From Rheinheimera nanhaiensis E407-8 (GTDB lineage: Bacteria > Pseudomonadota > Gammaproteobacteria > Enterobacterales > Alteromonadaceae), in NCBI RefSeq assembly GCF_000296695.1, contig NZ_BAFK01000001.1:124001-188000 (forward strand): a stretch of 64,000 nucleotides of DNA. The letters are read 5' to 3'. The translations under genes and the position numbers were made by a program. Each line of letters opens with the position of its first letter. The stretch's first letter is position 1. The notes under the pieces were generated by a model, which saw nothing but the letters and a program-made list of their open reading frames with translations, was not told where the DNA came from and did not search any database. Shown piece after piece: positions 16,026-24,581 of this stretch.

Positions 16026-18992
16026 ATGTTAAGTAAAGCAAAACACCCATTCAGTGTTTTCAGCTATGTTTTAGCAGTGACTTTGCTGTGTCTCAGTATC
16101 AGGGTTGATGCCGGACAAACACTGCTCAGTGACTACTTTCAGGAAAGCTGGACCACCCGCGACGGCCTGCCGCATAACACCATTAACAGCTTTAATCAAA
16201 GCGAAGACGGCTACCTGTGGATCGGTACCTGGGAAGGCGCTGCCCGCTTTAACGGCCGCGAATTTGCCGTATTTGGCCGCGGTGAGCCTACCGGTTTGCC
16301 CGACTCTGGTATCAGAAGCATCAGCAAAGACAAGCAACATAACCTTATTCTGGCCGGTGCCCGTGGCGGCATTAGCAAACGCAGCGCCAGTGGCTGGCAA
16401 AGCTGGCCGGCCTTTAATGTACTCATCAACGCCGTCACCGAAGATCAGCACGGTAACCTGTGGCTGGCCAGTGAAGGCCAGGGCTTGTTCTGGCAAAATG
16501 CGCAGGGCGGGCGCCGGCAATTTACCACCGCCGGGGGCCTAACCAGTGATGTGGTGCACAGTGTGCTGGCTAGTACAGATGGCAAGGTATGGGTAGGCAC
16601 CGGTCGTGGCCTGCAATGGTTTAACAGCAGTGATACCAGTGTAAAACTGACAACGGTAAAGGGGTTACCCCAGGTGCCGGTATTTGCACTGCATCAGTAT
16701 GGCGACAGCGTGCTGATTGGCACTGAGCGGGGCTTATATCGCTATCACGCCGGCAGCGTCAGCGTATTTTCCGCAGCCTTAAGCGATTTACCGGTATCGG
16801 CGCTGCTGGTGAGCGGTGAGCAGCTGTGGATTGGCACCACCGATCGTGGCCTGCTAAGGCATAGCGCGCTGGGGCTGGAAACCCTCAGCATGGCCGGCGG
16901 CCTGCCGAATAACCGGATTTTATCGCTGTATCAAGACCGCGAGCAGAGTATTTGGGTGGGTACCAACGGTGGCTTGTTCCGCCTGCGCGATGCGCCTTTT
17001 GTCACCTATACCACCGCTCAGGGGCTGGCTGGTGATTATATCCGTGCTGTGCTGGCACACAGTGATGGCAGTGTCTGGATTGGCAGCAGTCAGGGGGTTA
17101 GCCGCTATACCGAGCAGGGTATCAGCAATATTGACTTATCCGCTGTCAGTACCGGTCAGTCGGTGCTCAGTCTGGTGGAAGCGCCGGATGGCTCGGTCTG
17201 GATTGGCACTTACTCTGATGGTGCCATTCAGTGGCGTGATGGCCGTATTGTGCGTCAATTTGACAGACGCAGTGGCCTGCTGGCCAATGAAATTCGTGCT
17301 ATCGCCATTGCTGACGACGGCGGCTTATGGTTTGGCACCGGGCAGGGCTTAAACCACGTTAGCGGACAGCAGGTAACCAGTTTTGCCAAAGAGCAGGGGT
17401 TGCCCACACCCTTTGTGATGGCGCTGTATTTACACCCAGATGGCCGTTTGTTTATCGGCACCGGCGGTGGGGTGGCAGTACGTCAGGCGGATGGCCGCAT
17501 TGAAACACTGGATTTTACCGGTTTGGATGATGCCGAGTATGCCTTTGGTTTTACACCGGACTTAGCCCGCGAGCTGCTTTGGATGGCAACTGATCGCGGT
17601 TTAGTTGCTTTTGATTTGCAAACTGACCACATGACCATGCTGGGGCGCAGCGCCGGCCTGCCGTTTGATAAGGTGTTTCAGGCAGCCATTGACCAACAGC
17701 AGCACCTGTGGCTTAGCAGTAACAGGGGCATACTACGCTTTGAACGCCAGCAGCTTGAGCAATTTTTAGCTGCACAGCGTAGCGACATCGATTATGAATT
17801 ATTTGGCGAAAGTGATGGCATGCAAAGCGCCCAGGCCAATGGCGGCTCCATGCAGGCGGCTGCGGTAGCGCGGGATGGCAGTGTCTGGTTTGCCACCTCT
17901 AAAGGCGCCAGTAAGGTGCAGCCAGAGGATTTAGCCCGCTTTGCTGCCAATATACCGCCGGTGGTTATTGAAGGCTTTAAGGTGAATGGTAAGGCGCTGC
18001 CGCTATACAGTGGCAGCCAGCTTGCTGCCGGTGCCAGCCGCATAGAGCTGCAATTTGCCGGTCTGGGTTTTGTCATGCCGCAGCGTATTCAATACCGCAC
18101 CAAACTCGAGGGTTTTGATACCGATTGGGTAGAGCGTGGCTCCAATACCAGCGCTGAGTACACTAACTTGTCACCAGGTAACTATCGTTTTATGGTCAGT
18201 GCGGCCTACCCGCAGGGCGACTGGAGTGAGCACAGTGCCAGTTTCAGCTTTAGCATAGCGCCGTATTTTTGGCAGCGGCCACTGTTTTGGCTGCTTTTGA
18301 CCGTGTTTAGCCTGCTAAGCGCTATGTTAGCACTGCGCTGGCGGTTGGGCAGTCTGAAACGGCGCGCTAAGCAGTTAAGTGCGCAGGTAGCGAAGAAAAC
18401 CTTTGAATTGCAGCAGCAGGCCGATCATCTGCGCCAGGTGGATCAGGAGCGCTCGGCGCTGTTGTTACAAGTAAAGCAGCAGGCGCAGGAGTTCGAGCTG
18501 CAGGCAAGGCTGGATATCCTGACTGGCCTGGCCAACCGGCGGGCTTTTGATGAAGCGCTGGCGCGTGAGTGCGCCCGCTCACGCCGTAATGCTTTACCGC
18601 TTTGTTTAGTGCTTCTGGACATCGACCACTTTAAACGGGTAAATGATAATTACAGCCACAGTGTCGGCGATCAGATCCTGAAATTGGTGGCCACTGAAAT
18701 CAGCCGGCATTGCCGGCAGGACGATACGGTAGCCCGCTGGGGCGGCGAAGAGTTTGCCTTGCTGCTGCCCAATACCGCCCTGGCCGATGCAAAAGACATT
18801 TGTGAGCGTATCCGCCTGGCAATAGAAAAAATCGATTGCTCGGCCTTCGCCGCTAATTTGCATATCAGTATCAGTATGGGCATCGCGCAATATGCCGGTG
18901 AGGCTGCCCACGACAAACTGTTAACCCGCTCAGACAGTGCGTTATATCAAGCTAAACAAAATGGCCGTAACCGGATAAATGTCGCGGTGTAA
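16026..18992 (+). CDS. Two-component-propeller diguanylate cyclase
   Basis: 988 residues. A signal peptide (to about residue 30) leads into a periplasmic pair of beta-propellers built of 'Reg_prop' repeats, visible as recurrent GxLWIGT/VWVGT/LWFGTGQGL motifs every 40 or so residues between 45 and 620. A Y_Y_Y-type Ig-like domain follows (RTKLEGFDTDWVERG, YTNLSPGNYRFMV), then one membrane segment near 748-770, a coiled coil, and a GGDEF domain (about 820-988). The active-site motif GGEEF is intact near 905 and an RxxD product-inhibition site (RQDD) lies just before it, so it should synthesise cyclic-di-GMP in response to a periplasmic signal. It sits alone between the met and arg operons. Confidence 0.93.
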   Translation: MLSKAKHPFSVFSYVLAVTLLCLSIRVDAGQTLLSDYFQESWTTRDGLPHNTINSFNQSEDGYLWIGTWEGAARFNGREFAVFGRGEPTGLPDSGIRSISKDKQHNLILAGARGGISKRSASGWQSWPAFNVLINAVTEDQHGNLWLASEGQGLFWQNAQGGRRQFTTAGGLTSDVVHSVLASTDGKVWVGTGRGLQWFNSSDTSVKLTTVKGLPQVPVFALHQYGDSVLIGTERGLYRYHAGSVSVFSAALSDLPVSALLVSGEQLWIGTTDRGLLRHSALGLETLSMAGGLPNNRILSLYQDREQSIWVGTNGGLFRLRDAPFVTYTTAQGLAGDYIRAVLAHSDGSVWIGSSQGVSRYTEQGISNIDLSAVSTGQSVLSLVEAPDGSVWIGTYSDGAIQWRDGRIVRQFDRRSGLLANEIRAIAIADDGGLWFGTGQGLNHVSGQQVTSFAKEQGLPTPFVMALYLHPDGRLFIGTGGGVAVRQADGRIETLDFTGLDDAEYAFGFTPDLARELLWMATDRGLVAFDLQTDHMTMLGRSAGLPFDKVFQAAIDQQQHLWLSSNRGILRFERQQLEQFLAAQRSDIDYELFGESDGMQSAQANGGSMQAAAVARDGSVWFATSKGASKVQPEDLARFAANIPPVVIEGFKVNGKALPLYSGSQLAAGASRIELQFAGLGFVMPQRIQYRTKLEGFDTDWVERGSNTSAEYTNLSPGNYRFMVSAAYPQGDWSEHSASFSFSIAPYFWQRPLFWLLLTVFSLLSAMLALRWRLGSLKRRAKQLSAQVAKKTFELQQQADHLRQVDQERSALLLQVKQQAQEFELQARLDILTGLANRRAFDEALARECARSRRNALPLCLVLLDIDHFKRVNDNYSHSVGDQILKLVATEISRHCRQDDTVARWGGEEFALLLPNTALADAKDICERIRLAIEKIDCSAFAANLHISISMGIAQYAGEAAHDKLLTRSDSALYQAKQNGRNRINVAV

Positions 18993-19015
18993 GCCAAAGT
19001 GCTGCAATTTTCAAT

Positions 19016-19078
19016 AAAATAAAAATTCAAAAAAGCAGCATAATAATTCTTGAAGCTGCATGGTGGCCGTTCTACACT
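19016..19078 (+). promoter_or_regulatory. argC promoter with two tandem ARG boxes
   Basis: Promoter: TTGAAG (19050-19055), 17 bases, TACACT (19073-19078). Two ArgR-like box cores lie upstream: AAAATAAAAATTCA (19016-19029, 8 of the 10 defined positions of TGAAT-W4-ATTCA) and AGCATAATAATTCT (19037-19050, 7 of 10). Their starts are exactly 21 bases apart, the spacing used by the hexameric arginine repressor in enterics. The boxes end at the -35, slightly further upstream than in E. coli. Confidence 0.78.
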
Positions 19079-19133
19079 AGCGGCTGTTTCGTGCTATACC
19101 TATACGTTATTTATTGTTTAAGAGCCGTTGCCC

Positions 19134-20177
19134 ATGTTATCGACTGACAAAACTTCTTCTTCTTTAGTACGCAGCATTGTATTAGGTGCTGCCGGTTACA
19201 GCGGTGCTGAACTGGCAGTGATTTTAGCGCGCAACCCGTATTTTCAGCTGGTAGGCGCTTATGCCTCAGCCGGCCGTGCTGCCGAGCCGTTCTCTGCGCT
19301 GTATCCGCGCTACAAGCAGCAACTGGATATTATGGTACAGCCCTGGACCGACGAGCTGGTGGCTGGTTTAACCGGCAAAGTAGAAGTGGCCTTTCTGGCG
19401 CTGCCACATGAAGCCAGCGAAGCGGTAACGCCACTGCTGTTGGCGCAAGGTATTGATGTAGTGGACTTATCCGGCGCTTTTCGCTTGAAGCAGTCGGCAC
19501 TGTATCCGCAGTATTATGGTTATCAGCATCAGCACCCTGAGTTGCTGGCCGAAGCGGTTTACTCATTGATGGAATGGCAGACCGAGCCACTGCCACGGCT
19601 GATTTCGGTGCCGGGCTGTTACCCAACGGCCTGCAGCCTGGCGCTGTTGCCGCTGATTAAAGCCGGCTTAGTGGCCGATGGCTGTATTCCGGTAATTAAC
19701 GCCACCAGTGGTGTCTCCGGTGCCGGCCGTAAAGCCGCATTAAATACCTCATTTTGTGAAGTAGGCTTAAATGCCTATGGCTTCTTTAAACACCGCCACC
19801 GGCCGGAAATTGAGCAAAACCTTGGCCGCAAGGTAGTGTTTACCCCCCATCTGGGCAACTTTAAACGCGGTATTTTAGCCACCAGCGTAGTGACACTTAA
19901 AACCGGTGTGACGCCAGAGCAAGTTACAGCTGCTTTTCATCAGGCTTACGCTGGCAAGCCGCTAGTGCGGCTGGTATCGCATTCGCCCAATGTGGCCGAT
20001 GTTGCCGGTACGCCTTATTGTGATATTCACTGGCAGCAGGATGGTGAGCAGCTGGTGGTGGTTTCGGCCATCGACAACCTGTTAAAAGGTGCAGCGGCGC
20101 AGGCGATGCAGGCGGCCAATGTGCGTTTTGGCAAACCGGAAACGGCCGGTTTATTTGCGGGGGTGGCACATGAATAA
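19134..20177 (+). CDS. argC: N-acetyl-gamma-glutamyl-phosphate reductase ArgC
   Basis: 347 residues. It reduces N-acetylglutamyl phosphate to the semialdehyde, the third step of arginine synthesis. The NADP-binding loop GAAGYSGAEL is at 18-27 and the catalytic Cys162 in SVPGCYPTA; FTPHLGNFKRGIL is also conserved. I chose the ATG at 19134, with AAGAG nine bases upstream, over a TTG two codons earlier. It overlaps argB by eight bases. Confidence 0.96.
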   Translation: MLSTDKTSSSLVRSIVLGAAGYSGAELAVILARNPYFQLVGAYASAGRAAEPFSALYPRYKQQLDIMVQPWTDELVAGLTGKVEVAFLALPHEASEAVTPLLLAQGIDVVDLSGAFRLKQSALYPQYYGYQHQHPELLAEAVYSLMEWQTEPLPRLISVPGCYPTACSLALLPLIKAGLVADGCIPVINATSGVSGAGRKAALNTSFCEVGLNAYGFFKHRHRPEIEQNLGRKVVFTPHLGNFKRGILATSVVTLKTGVTPEQVTAAFHQAYAGKPLVRLVSHSPNVADVAGTPYCDIHWQQDGEQLVVVSAIDNLLKGAAAQAMQAANVRFGKPETAGLFAGVAHE

Positions 20178-20940
20178 GTCACCTCTGGTGCTGAAAATGG
20201 GTGGGCGTTTGTTGCAGGACGAAGCGGCGCTGGATGCCTTGCTGGCGGTGTGCGCTGAGCTTAAACAGCAATACCCGCTGGTGCTGGTGCATGGCGGCGG
20301 CGATCAGGTCGATCAGTGGCTGGCCAAATTTGGTTTTCACACTGAAAAACTGGATGGCCAGCGTGTGTCCCCGCCTGAGCAAATGCCGGTGATCGCCGGC
20401 GCCTTAGCCGGTGCCGTTAATGCCCATATGGTAGCGCGGGCCGATTTACAGGGCTTAACGCCGGTGGGTTTAACCTTGGCAGCGGGTAATAGCTGCCGTT
20501 TTGAGCTGAATACCAGGCTGGGCGCTGTCGGGGTGGCAAAACCACAAGATGGCACTTTACTAAAAAACCTGCTGGCCGGCGGTTTTACCCCGGTGTTTTG
20601 CTCTATCGGGCACGGTGAACAGGGCCAGTTACTAAACGTCAATGCTGATTTAGCCGCTGCGGCAATTTGCCAGCTGGTGCAGGGGCAGTTAGTGCTGCTA
20701 ACCGATGTGCCGGGTATTTTAGACGGTGAAGGTAAGCTTATCAGCGAACTGAACAGCGAGCAGGCCGCAGCATTAGTACAACAAGGCGTAATTAAAGGCG
20801 GCATGAAAGTAAAACTGGACGCCGCCTTAGACACCGCTCAGGCACTGCGACGAAGCATTAGCGTCGCGGGCTGGCAACACCCGCAGGATTTATTAAATCT
20901 GATGCGACAGCAAGCAGTAGGCACCCGCATCGTCTGTTAA
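20170..20940 (+). CDS. argB: Acetylglutamate kinase ArgB
   Basis: 256 residues, the enteric length. It phosphorylates N-acetylglutamate, the second step of arginine synthesis. LVLKMGGRLLQDE, LVLVHGGGDQVDQWL, and the C-terminal GVIKGGMKVKLDAAL are the substrate and ATP sites of the amino-acid kinase fold. It lacks the long N-terminal helix found in arginine-inhibited hexameric kinases, so feedback probably acts elsewhere in the pathway. The ATG lies within the last codons of argC. Confidence 0.95.
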   Translation: MNKSPLVLKMGGRLLQDEAALDALLAVCAELKQQYPLVLVHGGGDQVDQWLAKFGFHTEKLDGQRVSPPEQMPVIAGALAGAVNAHMVARADLQGLTPVGLTLAAGNSCRFELNTRLGAVGVAKPQDGTLLKNLLAGGFTPVFCSIGHGEQGQLLNVNADLAAAAICQLVQGQLVLLTDVPGILDGEGKLISELNSEQAAALVQQGVIKGGMKVKLDAALDTAQALRRSISVAGWQHPQDLLNLMRQQAVGTRIVC

Positions 20941-20955
20941 TCCCTTAAACAAGGA

Positions 20956-20971
20956 TGCCGCTTCGGCGGCA
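20956..20971. other. UUCG-loop hairpin between argB and argF
   Basis: TGCCGC (20956-20961), loop TTCG, GCGGCA (20966-20971): a 6-bp stem capped by a very stable UUCG tetraloop. It lies 13 bases before the argF ATG with no T-run, so it is more likely an RNA stability or processing element than a terminator. Confidence 0.5.
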
Positions 20972-20983
20972 AGTCAGCTGAAC

Positions 20984-21898
20984 ATGAGTAAACTGAACCA
21001 ACTATTGAGCCTGGCTGAATTAAGCCCGGCCATGCTTAACGATTTGCTGAATTTAGCGTTAAACGTGAAGCAGCAACCAGAGAAATACACACAGGCGCTG
21101 GCCGGTAAAAGTATCGCGCTGATTTTTGAAAAGCCATCGCTACGGACCCGGGTCAGTTTTGATGTCGGTATTTATAAGCTCGGTGGCCACAGCGTTTATC
21201 TGGATCAGCAAAACGGCGCCATGGGTAAACGTGAAACCGTGGCCGATTTTGGCCGCAATCTGGCCTGCTGGACCGATGCCATCGTAGCGCGGGTGTTCTC
21301 GCAGCAAACACTGGAGCAGCTGGCGCATGCCAGCCATAAACCGGTGATTAATGCGTTAAGCGATCTGTACCATCCCTGCCAGGCGCTGGCCGATCTGCTG
21401 GCACTAAAAGAGCGTTTTGGTGATTTAAGTAAGGTGCATCTGGCTTATGTTGGCGATGGTAATAACGTTTGTCATTCATTAATGATTGGTGCTGCACTTA
21501 GCGGTATGAAGATGACGGTCGTTACGCCACAGGGCTTTTCACCCGATGCACAGGTGCTGTTAAAGGTGCAGAAAATCGCCATGGACACCGGCGCTGAGCT
21601 GGAGCTCAGCCCACATTTATCCGCCGCTGCCGGTGCCGATGCTATCTATACTGATACCTGGCTGTCGATGGGCGATAAAGCCGACCCTGAGCTGATCGAG
21701 CGGGTATTCAAACCCTATCAAATCAATACCGCCGTGATGCAGCGCCTGGCGGTGAAGTATTTTATGCACTGTTTACCGGCGCACCGCGAGCATGAGGTCA
21801 CCAGTGAGGTGCTCGACAGCGAAGCGTCGCTTGTTTTACTGCAGGCGGAAAACCGCATGCATGCCCAGAATGCCGTATTAATCAGTTTATTTGCGTGA
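20984..21898 (+). CDS. argF: Ornithine carbamoyltransferase
   Basis: 304 residues. It forms citrulline from ornithine and carbamoyl phosphate. The carbamoyl phosphate site reads SLRTR (52-56), a known variant of [32 protein letters not shown] and the ornithine-site [11 protein letters not shown] near 265 are all present. Acetyl- or succinylornithine transcarbamylases are less likely because the deacylated-ornithine motifs are intact. The stop codon overlaps the GAGGA ribosome site of argG. Confidence 0.94.
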   Translation: MSKLNQLLSLAELSPAMLNDLLNLALNVKQQPEKYTQALAGKSIALIFEKPSLRTRVSFDVGIYKLGGHSVYLDQQNGAMGKRETVADFGRNLACWTDAIVARVFSQQTLEQLAHASHKPVINALSDLYHPCQALADLLALKERFGDLSKVHLAYVGDGNNVCHSLMIGAALSGMKMTVVTPQGFSPDAQVLLKVQKIAMDTGAELELSPHLSAAAGADAIYTDTWLSMGDKADPELIERVFKPYQINTAVMQRLAVKYFMHCLPAHREHEVTSEVLDSEASLVLLQAENRMHAQNAVLISLFA

Positions 21899-21905
21899 GG
21901 ACACT

Positions 21906-23114
21906 ATGAGTATCAAAAAAGTCGTTTTAGCTTATTCCGGTGGTTTAGATACCTCGGCCATAGTGCCCTGGTTAAAAGATAACTATGACTGTGAAGTGAT
22001 CGCCTTTGTCGCCAATGTGGGCCAGGGTGATGAAGAACTGGCCGGCGTAGAGCAAAAAGCCATTAACTCCGGTGCCAGCAGCTGCTATATCGTCGATTTG
22101 CGCGAAGAGTTTGTCAAAGAAGTGATTTACCCGACGCTGAAAACTGGCGCTGTGTACGAGGGCCAGTATCTGCTGGGGACCTCTATGGCACGGCCGGTGA
22201 TTGCCCGTGCCCAGGTTAAACTGGCACTGGAGTTAGGTGCCGATGCGCTGTGCCATGGCTGTACCGGTAAAGGTAATGATCAGGTGCGCTTTGAAGGTGC
22301 TTTTGCCGCCTTAGCCCCGCAGTTAAAGGTGATTGCGCCCTGGCGCGAGTGGCAGTTTAATTCACGTCAGTCATTGCTGGATTATCTGGCGGAGAAAAAG
22401 GTGCCTACCACTGCCTCTGCTACCAAAATTTATAGTCGTGATGCTAACTTATGGCATATCTCGCACGAAGGTGGCGAGCTGGAAAACCCCTGGTGTGAGC
22501 CATCAGAACAGGTGTGGATGTGGACCAAATCACCGGAGCAGGCACCGGATCACGCCGCCTATATTGAGCTGAGCTTTACGAAAGGCGAACTGAGTAAAAT
22601 CAATGGCCAGGCGATAGCGCCGGTGGCAGCCATTGAGCTGTTAAACCAGATTGGCTCTGAGCATGGCGTTGGCCGTATCGATATCGTCGAAAACCGTTTG
22701 GTTGGTATGAAGTCACGCGGCTGCTATGAAACGCCGGGCGGCACTATTTTAATGGCGGCATTAAAAGGCTTAGAAGCGCTGGTGTATGACAGAACCTCAC
22801 TGAAATACCGCGAAGAAGTGGGGCTGGAATTTGCCCAACTGGTGTACGATGGCCGCTGGTTTACCCCGCTAAAAGATGCCTTACTGGCTGCAGCGACCTC
22901 ACTGGCGGAGCAGTTAACCGGTGATGTGGTAATCAAACTGTACAAAGGTAATGTGACGGTAGCGAAACGCCGCTCACCAAACTCGCTGTATTCTGAAGCT
23001 TTCGCCACCTTTGAAGGCGATGAAGTGTACAACCAGAAAGATGCCGCCGGCTTTATCCGCTTATACAGCCTGGCCAGCCGCATCCGGGCACTGCACCAGC
23101 AACAAAAGGATTAA
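21906..23114 (+). CDS. argG: Argininosuccinate synthase
   Basis: 402 residues. It condenses citrulline and aspartate with ATP. The N-type PP-loop AYSGGLDTS is at 9-17; [24 protein letters not shown] and the citrulline-binding [13 protein letters not shown] follow. GAGGA at 21896-21900 overlaps the argF stop and sets the ATG at 21906. It is followed by argH after four bases. Confidence 0.96.
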   Translation: MSIKKVVLAYSGGLDTSAIVPWLKDNYDCEVIAFVANVGQGDEELAGVEQKAINSGASSCYIVDLREEFVKEVIYPTLKTGAVYEGQYLLGTSMARPVIARAQVKLALELGADALCHGCTGKGNDQVRFEGAFAALAPQLKVIAPWREWQFNSRQSLLDYLAEKKVPTTASATKIYSRDANLWHISHEGGELENPWCEPSEQVWMWTKSPEQAPDHAAYIELSFTKGELSKINGQAIAPVAAIELLNQIGSEHGVGRIDIVENRLVGMKSRGCYETPGGTILMAALKGLEALVYDRTSLKYREEVGLEFAQLVYDGRWFTPLKDALLAAATSLAEQLTGDVVIKLYKGNVTVAKRRSPNSLYSEAFATFEGDEVYNQKDAAGFIRLYSLASRIRALHQQQKD

Positions 23115-23118
23115 TATC

Positions 23119-24501
23119 ATGGCGATGTGGGGCGGACGCTTTCAGGAAGCCACCCTTAGCGAGTTTCGCAGTTTTAACGACTCGCTAAGCTTTGACTACC
23201 TGCTGGCACAACAGGACATTCAGGCATCACGCGCCTGGGCGCAGCAACTGGCGCAGGCCGCTATTATCAGCGCTGATGAAGCGGCGCAGCTTGATGCCGC
23301 GCTGGCCGATTTAGCGGTAGCGATAGAGGCAGATCCTAAGCTGCCGCTACAAACCAGTGAAGAAGATATTCATAGCTGGGTAGAAGCCCAGCTGACGGTG
23401 AAACTTGGCGCTGTTGCGAAAAAACTGCATACCGGCCGTAGCCGTAATGATTTAGTGGCAACTGACTTGCGGCTGTGGAGTAAGCTTAATGCGCAGGGCG
23501 TGCGGCAGTCGTTGCTGGCGGCTATTGCAGCACTGCTTAACTTTGCCGACAACGCCGGCACAGCAGTGATGCCGGGCTTCACCCATTTGCAGCGGGCGCA
23601 GCCGGTACTGGTGGCACATTGGGCGCTGGCTTATGTTGAAATGTTTAAGCGCGATTTAAGCCGGTTAGATGATGCGCTGGCACGGCTGGATGTCTGTCCG
23701 CTTGGCTGTGGCGCTTTAGCCGGCACCGGCGTGGCGGTAGACCGCGTGCAATTAGCACAGCGGTTGGGCTTTGCCAGCGCGGCGCTGAATAGCTTAGATG
23801 CGGTGTCAGACCGTGATTATGTGGTGGAGCTCTCTGCCGCCGCCAGTATCTGTATGACGCATTTATCGCGCCTTTCAGAAGATGTCATTTTCTTCTGCTC
23901 CGGCGAAGCGGGCTTTTTCAAATTGGGTGATGCGATAAGCTCCGGCTCATCATTGATGCCGCAAAAGAAAAACCCCGATGTGTTTGAGCTGCTGCGCGGT
24001 AAAACCGGCCGGGTGCTGGGCCACTTGGTGGCCATTTTGCATGTGCTAAAAGGCTTGCCACTGGCCTATAACAAAGATATGCAGGAAGACAAGCAGGGCT
24101 TTTTTGACCTGATGGCCACCTGGCAGCAATCTTTGCTGATACTGGCCACCGTATTGCCGCATCTAACGGTTAACGAGGCGCAGTGCCGCCAGGCGGCAGA
24201 GCTCGGTTACAGCAACGCCACTGACTTAGCCGATTATCTGGTCAGCAAAGGTATGCCGTTTCGTGATGCGCATGAAGTGGTTGGCGAGCTGGTGGTGCAT
24301 GCGGCCAAGCAGCAGCTGGCATTGGAAGCCTTGCCACTGCATGAGCTGCAGCAGTTCAGCAGTTTGATTGCTGAGGATGTGTATCCGGCACTTCAGCTCG
24401 AGGCTGGTTTGCAAAAGCGTGCGGCGTTAGGCGGTACGGCACCACAGCAGGTGCTGGCAGCTTTACAGCAGGCGAAGCAATGGTTTGAACAACAGGTTTG
24501 A
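23119..24501 (+). CDS. argH: Argininosuccinate lyase
   Basis: 460 residues. It splits argininosuccinate to arginine and fumarate. MAMWGGRFQ, SEEDIHSWVEAQL, LHTGRSRNDLVATDLRLW, the fumarase-family signature GSSLMPQKKNPDVFELL and KGLPLAYNKDMQEDKQG are nearly those of E. coli. It ends at the normal ArgH end; there is no C-terminal acetyltransferase, unlike the ArgH-ArgA fusions of many marine gammaproteobacteria, so N-acetylglutamate synthase must be encoded elsewhere. It is the last gene of argCBFGH. Confidence 0.96.
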   Translation: MAMWGGRFQEATLSEFRSFNDSLSFDYLLAQQDIQASRAWAQQLAQAAIISADEAAQLDAALADLAVAIEADPKLPLQTSEEDIHSWVEAQLTVKLGAVAKKLHTGRSRNDLVATDLRLWSKLNAQGVRQSLLAAIAALLNFADNAGTAVMPGFTHLQRAQPVLVAHWALAYVEMFKRDLSRLDDALARLDVCPLGCGALAGTGVAVDRVQLAQRLGFASAALNSLDAVSDRDYVVELSAAASICMTHLSRLSEDVIFFCSGEAGFFKLGDAISSGSSLMPQKKNPDVFELLRGKTGRVLGHLVAILHVLKGLPLAYNKDMQEDKQGFFDLMATWQQSLLILATVLPHLTVNEAQCRQAAELGYSNATDLADYLVSKGMPFRDAHEVVGELVVHAAKQQLALEALPLHELQQFSSLIAEDVYPALQLEAGLQKRAALGGTAPQQVLAALQQAKQWFEQQV

Positions 24502-24538
24502 GCTACAGCCTTGAGCTGTGAGTGAGTGCTGTTAACAT

Positions 24539-24575
24539 AAACAACAAGCCCGCATTACTCGCGGGCTTGTTGTTT
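24539..24575. terminator. Bidirectional terminator between argH and mrcA
   Basis: Fifteen-base perfect arms AAACAACAAGCCCGC (24539-24553) and their complement (24561-24575) around a 7-base loop. The GC core GCCCGC is flanked by A-rich and T-rich ends on each side, serving both convergent genes. Confidence 0.9.
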
Positions 24576-24581
24576 AAGCTG

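Noticed and set aside
20984-21898. Acetylornithine or succinylornithine transcarbamylase instead of ornithine carbamoyltransferase
   Set aside because: The HCLPA ornithine motif and SLRTR carbamoyl phosphate site are those of ordinary ArgF, and the operon has no acetylornithine-type signature.
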